This document shows positions 1-4,618 of a stretch of DNA of 6,977 nt, in pieces. Both the position numbers and the translations under genes were made by a program. Source of the DNA: Candidatus Saccharimonadota bacterium. GTDB taxonomy: Bacteria; Patescibacteriota; Saccharimonadia; Saccharimonadales; Saccharimonadaceae. The notes under the pieces are model-generated. The model searched no databases. It was not told the origin of the DNA and was given only the letters and a program-made list of their open reading frames with translations. The stretch covers positions 1 to 6,977 of the forward strand of contig JAFWHP010000001.1 in the NCBI GenBank assembly GCA_017515125.1, given 5' to 3'. Position 1 is the first letter of the stretch, and the number at the start of each line of letters is the position of its first letter.

Positions 1-1
1 A

Positions 2-106
2 ATTGAAGGTAAATTCGGCGTAGCAAAGGATAAGCTTAGAATACATCATGGCTATACAAAAGACCTAAAAATTAAAATCCTTTTTAGTTTGTTATCTGGA
101 GAATAA
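2..106 (+). CDS. C-terminal end of a DDE transposase (partial)
   Basis: The frame is open from the left edge and ends at TAA 104-106, giving 34 residues that begin IEGKFGVAK. This matches the C-terminal signature of IS4/IS5/IS1182-type transposases (YREK box). There the third catalytic residue, Glu, is followed six residues later by Lys; here E2 and K9 fit that spacing exactly. Most of the gene lies outside the window. The tail after this motif (ending LFSLLSGE) is shorter and less hydrophobic than I expect for the family, so the copy may be decayed. It is transcribed towards the tRNA-Val unit on the other strand. The family call is from memory of the motif and no terminal inverted repeat was identified. 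Confidence 0.55.
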   Translation: MEGKFGVAKDKLRIHHGYTKDLKIKILFSLLSGE

Positions 107-179
107 GGGGTGTAAAACAATCTATTTTTGTTATTAAGCCTAATTTACACACACGATACTAGCCCACTTTACAGAGAAC

Positions 180-219
180 GGACAACAAAAATGGGGCCGC
201 TAAACCCCGAAAATTGTCC
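180..219 (-). terminator. Intrinsic terminator of tRNA-Val
   Basis: On the minus strand, directly after the tRNA, a GGGG/CCCC stem (205-208 with 193-196, 8-nt loop) is followed by ATTTTTGTT (192-184). A second outer pairing, GGACAA with TTGTCC (214-219 with 180-185), could enclose it. Its position 3 nt beyond the encoded CCA fits termination of the tRNA transcript. Confidence 0.65.
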
Positions 220-221
220 TA

Positions 222-298
222 TGGTGGGTCGCAAGAGGCTCGAACTCCTGACCTCTTCGGTGTAAACGAAGCGCTCTAGCCAACTGAGCTAGCGACCC
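222..298 (-). tRNA. tRNA-Val (anticodon UAC)
   Basis: A complete 77-nt cloverleaf can be drawn on the minus strand: acceptor GGGTCGC/GCGACCC, U8-A9, D stem GCTC/GAGC, anticodon stem CTTCG/CGAAG, and anticodon loop TTTACAC giving UAC. The variable loop is AGGTC, the T stem AGGAG/CTCTT has one G-U pair, and the T loop is TTCGAGC. The discriminator is A and the 3' CCA is encoded (222-224). UAC reads valine GUA codons and, by wobble, GUG and perhaps others. It sits 24 nt after the DUF362 stop codon but has its own extended -10 promoter and a terminator, so it is probably its own transcription unit. Confidence 0.96.
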
Positions 299-307
299 AC
301 TCATTCT

Positions 308-316
308 ATTATATCA
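308..316 (-). promoter_or_regulatory. Extended -10 promoter of tRNA-Val
   Basis: The minus strand reads TGATATAAT, an extended -10 (TGn-TATAAT). The predicted start is near 301, three bases before the mature tRNA 5' end at 298. The hexamer at -35 (331-336, TAGTCA) is weak and lies inside the end of the DUF362 gene. The same 12 bases, CTATGATATAAT, recur in the promoter before the FISUMP leader (4348-4359). Confidence 0.65.
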
Positions 317-322
317 TAGATA

Positions 323-1210
323 TTAGATTTTGACTAGCTCATAATCGCATGAACCGAGACCAAGCTCCTCGGCGTATGGCAAAATCGCACGTCCTTCACG
401 AGAGTCAATACGCTCCTTCAGCTCATCAGCGCCGGGATCGGTTGAGCTCCAGATGGCATCAATGAAAGCTTGATCGTTTGCAACGGGATCGAGCGAGCCA
501 AAAATACCGAGATCACCCATTACTGGGTCGCCTTGCTTTGAATCACAATCGCAATCAAGCGAAAGCGCATTGGCTACAGTAATATAAACAATTGGCTTTC
601 CCTTTTCTTTTAGATAATCGGCAACCGCAGTGGCAGCTTCCGCCATGGATTCAATAAAGTCGATTTGCTTATGCTTTGAAATCCAACAAAGTTTTGGGCT
701 TTTGGTCTTCCCGCAGGAATGAATATAGGCCTTGCCGTTACGCGAGGCAATACCGATAGATTGATTTTTCAAATTGGCTCCGAAGCCACCCATAGCGTGT
801 CCCTTGCTATGAGCTAGGTTTACTATAGAGTCATAATTGTCAAAGCTCTTCCCTACTAGGTCATATTTCAAATGCTTGCCATTTTTAACGGGTATTTCCA
901 ATTCGCCGTCAGCATCCATAATATCGACCTCGGCGAACTCAGTGAAGCCATGTTCCTTTGCGACTTCGTAATGGTCCTCGGCAGTATTTCGCTCGCCGGG
1001 ATAGGCAGTATTGCACTCAATAATAGTACCGTTCAGTCCCTTGACAAATGGGCCTATTAGGCTGGCTTTCAAGTAGCCTTTAGAGCCGGCCTCACCGGTA
1101 CTAACTTTAACACCAACTTTGCCAGGAAGATTTACTCCCAATGCTTCGTAAATTTTAATCAAGCTTTCAGGGGTTATTTCCTTAGTGAAGAATACTTTTG
1201 ACTTTGCCAT
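323..1210 (-). CDS. DUF362 domain protein, putative Fe-S protein
   Basis: This 295-residue protein fits the DUF362 family, whose biochemical role is not established to my knowledge. Hallmarks are the His-Gly-rich core at residues 133-159 (LAHSKGHAMGGFGANLKNQS, then a Ser-Arg-Asn-Gly-Lys stretch) and the C-terminal half with LDCDCD (218-223), DLGIFGSLDPVANDQAF and a closing Cys at 288. Cysteines at 66, 166, 175, 220, 222 and 288 could bind an iron-sulfur cluster; this is inference. The 2[4Fe-4S] ferredoxin insert seen in many longer DUF362 proteins is absent. There is no signal peptide or membrane segment, so it should be cytoplasmic. The start is supported by AAGGAGT ending 6 nt before ATG. 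A possible -10 (TACAAT, 1229-1234) lies just upstream with a poor -35. It is followed by the tRNA-Val unit and is not clustered with partner genes. Confidence 0.85.
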   Translation of the reverse strand: MAKSKVFFTKEITPESLIKIYEALGVNLPGKVGVKVSTGEAGSKGYLKASLIGPFVKGLNGTIIECNTAYPGERNTAEDHYEVAKEHGFTEFAEVDIMDADGELEIPVKNGKHLKYDLVGKSFDNYDSIVNLAHSKGHAMGGFGANLKNQSIGIASRNGKAYIHSCGKTKSPKLCWISKHKQIDFIESMAEAATAVADYLKEKGKPIVYITVANALSLDCDCDSKQGDPVMGDLGIFGSLDPVANDQAFIDAIWSSTDPGADELKERIDSREGRAILPYAEELGLGSCDYELVKI

Positions 1211-1216
1211 TTTTTA

Positions 1217-1234
1217 CTCCTTTTTATTATTGTA
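1217..1234 (-). promoter_or_regulatory. Shine-Dalgarno and weak -10 of the DUF362 gene
   Basis: GGAG (1217-1220, within AAGGAG) lies 6 nt before the ATG and fixes the start. TACAAT (1229-1234) could be a -10, but it would put the transcription start at about 1222, almost on the Shine-Dalgarno, and no TTGACA-like -35 lies 17 nt upstream. The promoter part is therefore weak. Confidence 0.35.
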
Positions 1235-1260
1235 ACATAGATTTCTCTTATGACGAAAAG

Positions 1261-1660
1261 TATTGCGGGCTTGCCGAAATCCAATAATGCACGATTTCGA
1301 CAATATAATTGGTATTGCCTAGTTTTAGCAATAGGATTATTGGCTAGAATTAAGGGGCGGAAATGATTATGTCATTATTGGAAATAGTTATGCTATTATA
1401 GATAACGCTTATGTTATTGATTTGGTTTTGATGGGGTTGCAATTATCAATGAAGTATGATTGGATGATAATGGGTTGGCTTTGGAGTTTAATGGAGAGGG
1501 CGGTAGTTGCCGTTTCGGCATGAACTGTTATAGCTCGTGCGGGTGTGGAGCTTCATTAAACGGCTATGCTAGGCAAGTTAGAGGCTTGGAAAGGAGTTTA
1601 GATGGGAATAACTTTTTCGCTATGGCGGATAGTAATTACCGTAAGATTTTCTTTTAGGCG
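1261..1660. other. Intergenic stretch without a convincing gene
   Basis: About 400 nt between the DUF362 promoter region and the small RNA terminator. On the + strand one frame is open from about 1336 to 1521 and again in pieces to about 1692, broken by single stops. A 65-codon frame starts at TTG 1460 with no Shine-Dalgarno and an odd Cys/Gly-rich product. Short ATG frames with fair Shine-Dalgarno sites exist at 1363 (12 codons) and 1602 (30 codons, AAGGAG 5 nt upstream). None resembles a known family. The stretch may be a decayed gene, but I cannot say which. Confidence 0.4.
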
Positions 1661-1673
1661 CAAATGCCAAAGT

Positions 1674-1705
1674 AAAAAATCTAGCCGGCGGTAAAGCGGG
1701 CTAGA
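1674..1705 (-). terminator. Intrinsic terminator of the small RNA
   Basis: On the minus strand TCTAGCC pairs with GGCTAGA (1699-1705 with 1680-1686) around a 12-nt loop, in which an inner GC/GC pair may form. The stem is followed at once by six T (1679-1674). This is a textbook Rho-independent terminator, 41 nt downstream of the small RNA start. Confidence 0.8.
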
Positions 1706-1746
1706 CCAAACCCTTGGAGTGTAGTTCCTAGTGCTATACTCCTTAT
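1674..1746 (-). ncRNA. Small RNA of about 73 nt, unknown family
   Basis: A consensus promoter and an intrinsic terminator bracket a 73-nt transcript with no open reading frame. The first hairpin is GGAGTATAG/CTACACTCC (1734-1742 with 1716-1724, one G-U pair) with a 9-nt loop CACTAGGAA. Then come an unpaired AAGGGTTTGGT and the terminator hairpin. The 5' end begins about ATAAGGAG, and the Shine-Dalgarno-like AAGGAG is partly locked in hairpin 1 with no start codon at a usable distance. The loop CUAG is self-complementary and could kiss a second molecule or the CUAG of the terminator stem. It may be a free regulatory RNA, or a leader whose downstream gene has decayed, since no gene follows for 460 nt. 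I do not recognise a known riboswitch or RNA family. Confidence 0.65.
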
Positions 1747-1752
1747 GATTTA

Positions 1753-1781
1753 ATGATAAGGGATTTGGATAGAATTGTCAA
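1753..1781 (-). promoter_or_regulatory. Consensus sigma-70 promoter of the small RNA
   Basis: On the minus strand TTGACA (1776-1781), a 17-nt spacer and TATCAT (1753-1758) give a near-perfect housekeeping promoter, the best one in the window. The predicted start is about 1746. It lies downstream of the FISUMP gene and its palindrome, so it starts a new transcript rather than serving that gene. Confidence 0.8.
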
Positions 1782-1800
1782 GAGGATTTTTCTCAGAATG

Positions 1801-2044
1801 CTCAACTCCTCTCCCGCCCGCTGACGACTGCGTGGCTTTTTAATAATTAATGCCAGTTGTCTCCTAAACACCTGACGACTTCCGTATCTCTCCCTCCGTC
1901 GGCTATCGTCGCTACACGCCGGGCGGGGCTTCCTTCGGCGAATTTTACCAAAATTCACCTCGTCAGCACCCGCTCGGGTTCGCTTTATTCCTCCGGATGG
2001 AGAGATTCGGAAGCCGTCACAATCGGGTGGGAGAGGGGGTTAAG
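1801..2044. repeat. Giant imperfect palindrome behind the FISUMP gene
   Basis: Three paired blocks share nearly one centre (about 1948). Outer: 1801-1820 with 2024-2044, 17 of 20 positions complementary with one gap. Middle: 1873-1902 with 1990-2019, 25 of 30. Inner: 1937-1946 with 1950-1959, 10 bp with one wobble and a 3-nt loop. Between the middle and inner blocks weaker pairing continues through the GC-rich CCGGGCGGGG/CCCGCTCGGG part. Several mismatches become G-U pairs in the minus-strand RNA, so the fold should be better in a FISUMP 3' UTR than in a + transcript. No U-run follows, so it is not an ordinary terminator. It could be an mRNA 3' stabiliser, a cruciform, or a small palindromic mobile element. 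Its GC-rich composition contrasts with the AT-rich flanks. Confidence 0.7.
1821..1880. repeat. 9-bp direct repeats around a 42-bp insert
   Basis: CTGACGACT occurs at 1821-1829 and 1872-1880, enclosing 42 AT-rich bases in the left arm of the palindrome. The right arm has no counterpart of this 51-bp unit. The arrangement looks like an insertion with a 9-bp target duplication, or a slippage event. The insert has no evident inverted ends. Confidence 0.5.
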
Positions 2045-2094
2045 TGCCCTAGTGCTAATCGGGGTGGCAGTTGTAGTTAATGTAGTTTTATGGC

Positions 2095-4167
2095 TTAGCG
2101 AGCGACGCAGCGCACGGGGAACCCGCGGAGGCGACCAAGCTGAGACGCTGGGTAGAATTCATCTGAATAGAAGTCAAGGTAGTAAGCGATAGTAGTATAC
2201 TGCGACGTACTGGACCACAAGAAGCCATTCGTCCCGTAATCGTAGAGCGTAGTGCCATAGAGGCCGCCAGAACGCACAAAGTATAAGGGCGCCTTATAGC
2301 CCTTAGCATTAGTACTAGTAGAACGGAATTTATTGAAGCCATCCGTAGCCCATTCAGTGTTAATCCACTGAGCAGAGCCCGCTGTATGCTCGGTAGTAAT
2401 ACCTTCAGTAATGCCATTGGCTAGTGCTAATTGGTTGAATTCGGTAATGATTTCATTGCCGTTAGTACCAGTAAGACCATTGGGCAGTCTCCAGCCTTTA
2501 GGACAGATCGAGTCCGGCATGACGGTTAGATCGTCTGAGATACCGGAAGTATCGTTGCTAGCTACAGCAGCAGACCAGTTGTAGTAGTTGCCCACATGGT
2601 AGTGGCGACAGTCTTCTTCAGTGTGACCACCGTCAATACAAGCTGTCATACTATTATAGATAGTGTCCGTGTTGGTATTGCCGGAAGTATAGACATAATA
2701 GTCACCACCTTCTGCCCAGTATGGTTTGCTATTGCTATTAGTCCAGCCTACTACGGCAGTTTCTTGGGTGCCAGCTGCATGCTTCGTGATAACGGCAGGT
2801 CGCTGCATAGTAGTGGTATCTGGTGTCCAAGTGCCTACTGTATTTAAATCAGAATCAGCATTGGTTAATACTTGTGAACCTTGGGGACCTAGAGCTAAAT
2901 CTAGATTCTGAGTCATCCAAAGCATGGTTCTGTCGCAAGTATTTGCAGCTGGGGCATTTGAGACTTCGCTCATGCATAATCTGGCCACGGAATAGCTCTT
3001 GCCATCCCTGGTGTCTATCGCGGTGGTTTCTTCACCTGTGTCAATAGAGTTGCCCCATTCCGCTACATTTTGCATGGTGTTTCTATTCCACATAGCATAG
3101 AGAACTAAATCGTTAGTTAGGCTTTCTTGGTTTAGAGTAAAGGAAGCTCCTACTCCATATTCTGTACCATCACAGCTACTTGAGAATCCAGACATTGTGG
3201 GTTCAGTTGTACACCATCCTGCAAAGGTATAACCACTTCTTTTGGGAGTGTCACTTGAAATATTTACAGTACTGGTTTCGGAAGTAGTGTTTTCGTCTAC
3301 TGGCATAGTAGTTACTGTAGGGTCTATGTAGGTAATTGTATATGGTATAGGGTTTCCTGTTGCTACTACTAGGAAAGTGTTGCTATAAGTACCGCTCTTG
3401 ACTGAACTATCTACTCTTGCACCGATTGATAGTGTATAAGTATTTGCCGTAGTATTGGCTTCAGTAGTTTTATCTATAATGTCTGCTGATGTTCCAGGTG
3501 CTGGTAGGAAATCTGAATTGTCTACTCCATTGTATTTGCTCGGAAGATAACCCCACATACCATTATATACTGTACCAGATAAAGCTTTGAATTGTTCTTC
3601 AGTGGTAGCTTCTGGGATTGAGTCTAAGTGGTTTGTACTAGTATCGCTATCTGCTCCGTTTACTAGCTTTCCGACATTGGTTTCATTTGCAGCACTAATG
3701 CCTATAGTATAGCCAGTAGCATTGCTGGTGGAAGCGGAGATGGTAGTAGCTGCTGACTTACCGAATGTTCCTTCACGTCTTGTTGAGGATACACTGACTG
3801 CTGTTGTGGCTTTATCAATGGAGAGTGAGATGGAACTTCCTGTTGCGTAAGTATCGTGAGAAACTAGAATATTGTTTATAATGACGTTTAATGTAAGACT
3901 AAGACAGAATGCTGCTGATACTGACATAAGCAAGGTCATGGTATCAGTAGGTGAAGTGAGAAGCCTACTGATACCATGAAGGGGCTTATGGTTGGAATAA
4001 TGGTTGTGGTTGCAATGGTTATGGTAATCATTGTTATGATTATGATTGCGTAAATAATAAAACATGCTGCTAATGAAATGGTTATGCTTGCAATAACCTT
4101 TATCATTGTTGTTACTTATATTATTGTAATTGCTACTGCGATTTGTGTTGGTGCTGTGGCACTTCAT
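2095..4167 (-). CDS. Membrane-anchored surface protein with InlB repeat and FISUMP domain
   Basis: This is a 690-residue protein. Residues 1-62 are a His/Asn-rich cytoplasmic-side segment. Residues 75-102 form one hydrophobic helix (TDTMTLLMSVSAAFCLSLTL and following) acting as signal anchor. Residues 110-275 are Ser/Thr/Asn-rich, as in exported proteins. Residues 277-360 form one InlB/Listeria-Bacteroides repeat, with the typical RSGYTFAGWCT and LVLYAMW ends. Residues 366-690 are a FISUMP domain: DGKSYSVARL (388-397), WMTQNLDL (417-424), ICPKGWRLP (554-562), LWSSTS (650-655) and terminal GFPVRCVAR. The exposed part is probably outside the cell; ligand and function are unknown, with adhesion or host contact as a guess. 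The start is set by AAAGGAG 5 nt before ATG. The gene follows a structured leader with a terminator, so conditional expression is likely. The last 43 codons lack Asn and Lys, unlike the rest. Confidence 0.85.
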   Translation of the reverse strand: MKCHSTNTNRSSNYNNISNNNDKGYCKHNHFISSMFYYLRNHNHNNDYHNHCNHNHYSNHKPLHGISRLLTSPTDTMTLLMSVSAAFCLSLTLNVIINNILVSHDTYATGSSISLSIDKATTAVSVSSTRREGTFGKSAATTISASTSNATGYTIGISAANETNVGKLVNGADSDTSTNHLDSIPEATTEEQFKALSGTVYNGMWGYLPSKYNGVDNSDFLPAPGTSADIIDKTTEANTTANTYTLSIGARVDSSVKSGTYSNTFLVVATGNPIPYTITYIDPTVTTMPVDENTTSETSTVNISSDTPKRSGYTFAGWCTTEPTMSGFSSSCDGTEYGVGASFTLNQESLTNDLVLYAMWNRNTMQNVAEWGNSIDTGEETTAIDTRDGKSYSVARLCMSEVSNAPAANTCDRTMLWMTQNLDLALGPQGSQVLTNADSDLNTVGTWTPDTTTMQRPAVITKHAAGTQETAVVGWTNSNSKPYWAEGGDYYVYTSGNTNTDTIYNSMTACIDGGHTEEDCRHYHVGNYYNWSAAVASNDTSGISDDLTVMPDSICPKGWRLPNGLTGTNGNEIITEFNQLALANGITEGITTEHTAGSAQWINTEWATDGFNKFRSTSTNAKGYKAPLYFVRSGGLYGTTLYDYGTNGFLWSSTSQYTTIAYYLDFYSDEFYPASQLGRLRGFPVRCVAR
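3936..3979. repeat. 16-bp perfect inverted repeat inside the FISUMP coding region
   Basis: TCATGGTATCAGTAGG (3936-3951) is exactly complementary to 3964-3979, with a 12-nt loop. It spans codons 63-78, between the His/Asn-rich segment and the membrane helix. In mRNA it would form a very stable 16-bp hairpin about 190 nt after the start codon. Confidence 0.85.
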
Positions 4168-4200
4168 GATGACTCCTTTAACTATTTAGTTTACTGGTCG

Positions 4201-4229
4201 AAATAAAAATCGACACCGTGCTGGGTGTC
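4201..4229 (-). terminator. Intrinsic terminator or attenuator before the FISUMP gene
   Basis: On the minus strand GACACC-CAGCAC-GGTGTC (4229-4212) forms a 6-bp stem with a 6-nt loop, followed by GATTTTTATTT (4211-4201). It lies 34 nt before the FISUMP start codon and downstream of the only good promoter, so it should cut transcription unless relieved. Its 5' strand shares the three bases GAC (4227-4229) with the 3' end of the long closing stem P1. Confidence 0.7.
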
Positions 4230-4341
4230 TTAAACCATTTTTTCATTACCGCATATTTCAACACGAGTAACGGGCACGATGCCGATTTCTATGTTGAAAT
4301 ATGTTATAAAAAGAGCGATAATTTCGAAAATGGTTTAAGAC
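4201..4341 (-). ncRNA. Structured leader RNA (candidate attenuator or riboswitch-like element)
   Basis: From the predicted start at 4341 the RNA folds at once. P1 is 15 bp and perfect (4327-4341 with 4227-4241). After a small internal loop (CGAA/GAA) comes P2, ATTATCG with CGGTAAT (7 bp, one G-U). A 12-nt bulge on the 5' side leads to P3, 12 bp and perfect (4292-4303 with 4252-4263). P3 is capped by a 28-nt loop that holds a small hairpin, CGGCA-TCG-TGCCCG. The terminator follows directly. It could be a sensing leader for the FISUMP gene, or a free RNA of about 140 nt; the long stem with an asymmetric bubble also recalls 6S RNA. It matches no riboswitch class that I can recall. Confidence 0.6.
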
Positions 4342-4347
4342 TCTTTA

Positions 4348-4356
4348 ATTATATCA
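4348..4356 (-). promoter_or_regulatory. Extended -10 promoter of the FISUMP leader
   Basis: The minus strand reads TGATATAAT, an extended -10, with the start expected near 4341, where stem P1 begins. The -35 position (4371-4376, TACACG) is poor. The bases CTATGATATAAT are identical to those in the tRNA-Val promoter. Confidence 0.65.
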
Positions 4357-4368
4357 TAGAAAATTAGT

Positions 4369-4474
4369 TTCGTGTAGAAAATTCGTGTTGGTTTGTAATA
4401 ATTACTAAAAATTGGGGTTAATAGACATTTCGTGTGTATTTATACCTCTGTTCTTCCAGAAAAGAAAATTCGTG
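4369..4474. promoter_or_regulatory. Four TTCGTG motifs upstream of the FISUMP promoter
   Basis: TTCGTG occurs in the same orientation at 4369-4374, 4382-4387, 4429-4434 and 4469-4474. The first three continue with T. Two copies lie in a longer 12-base match, AGAAAATTCGTG (4376-4387 and 4463-4474). The first overlaps the -35 area of the leader promoter. These could be sites for a regulator, which is inference from number and position only. The rest of the 4342-4549 spacer is AT-rich and shows no gene. Confidence 0.35.
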
Positions 4475-4549
4475 CGAACTGAATTTTTTGATTCTTTTTA
4501 AGCCCGCGATGGTTATTTAGGCGTCGTTTTAGTTCACTGTGCTAGTTGG

Positions 4550-4570
4550 TACAATTGCTTCGCAATTGTA
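4550..4570. repeat. Hairpin TACAATTGC/GCAATTGTA downstream of ftsK
   Basis: A 9-bp perfect inverted repeat with a 3-nt loop (TTC), about 50 nt beyond the ftsK stop. A weaker pair, TTGCG/CGCAA (4571-4575 with 4587-4591), lies between it and the larger palindrome. No U-run follows on the minus strand. Confidence 0.6.
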
Positions 4571-4589
4571 TTGCGTGGCGCGCGTTCGC

Positions 4590-4615
4590 AATCTGAAGCG
4601 CTAGCGCTTCAGATT
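4590..4615. repeat. 26-bp perfect palindrome just after ftsK
   Basis: Each half is AATCTGAAGCGCT read inward, with no mismatch and no spacer. It begins 3 nt after the ftsK TGA. In RNA it gives an 11-bp hairpin with a CUAG loop. No U-run follows, so it may mark or protect the ftsK mRNA 3' end rather than terminate transcription by itself. As DNA it could be a dyad site for a protein. Confidence 0.8.
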
Positions 4616-4618
4616 GAC

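Noticed and set aside
110..150. GTGTAAA/TTTACAC inverted repeat as the end of an insertion sequence
   Set aside because: Only 7 bp with a 27-nt spacer; no matching repeat at another edge and no target duplication visible.
222..298. tRNA-Val as an integration (att) site next to the transposase remnant
   Set aside because: I found no second copy of the tRNA 3' end in the window and no integrase gene.
1460..1657. + strand 65-codon frame starting at TTG, Cys/Gly-rich
   Set aside because: No Shine-Dalgarno and no known motif. I considered reading the upstream TGA (1457-1459) as Gly, as in Gracilibacteria, but further TAA and TAG stops lie upstream and ftsK uses TGA as its stop.
1727..1736. CCTAGTGCTA shared between the small RNA and 2048-2057
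   Set aside because: A 10-base match is expected several times by chance in 7 kb.
1743..1958. Minus-strand 71-codon frame with many Arg
   Set aside because: It reads through the palindrome arm and the small RNA promoter, has Arg-rich composition typical of GC-rich shadow frames, and no family resemblance.
1857..2192. + strand frame of 111 codons across the palindrome and into the FISUMP 3' end
   Set aside because: Its end is antisense to the conserved FISUMP C-terminus and the rest is explained by the GC-rich palindrome. No ribosome binding site.
4078..4206. + strand 42-codon hydrophobic membrane-like peptide
   Set aside because: It is the exact antisense of the His/Asn-rich N-terminus; antisense of CAY and AAY codons gives Met, Val and Ile automatically. 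No Shine-Dalgarno precedes it.
4227..4341. 115-bp palindromic MITE with 15-bp terminal repeats
   Set aside because: Considered because of the perfect ends, but no target site duplication is visible, and the coincidence with a promoter start and a following terminator fits an RNA better.
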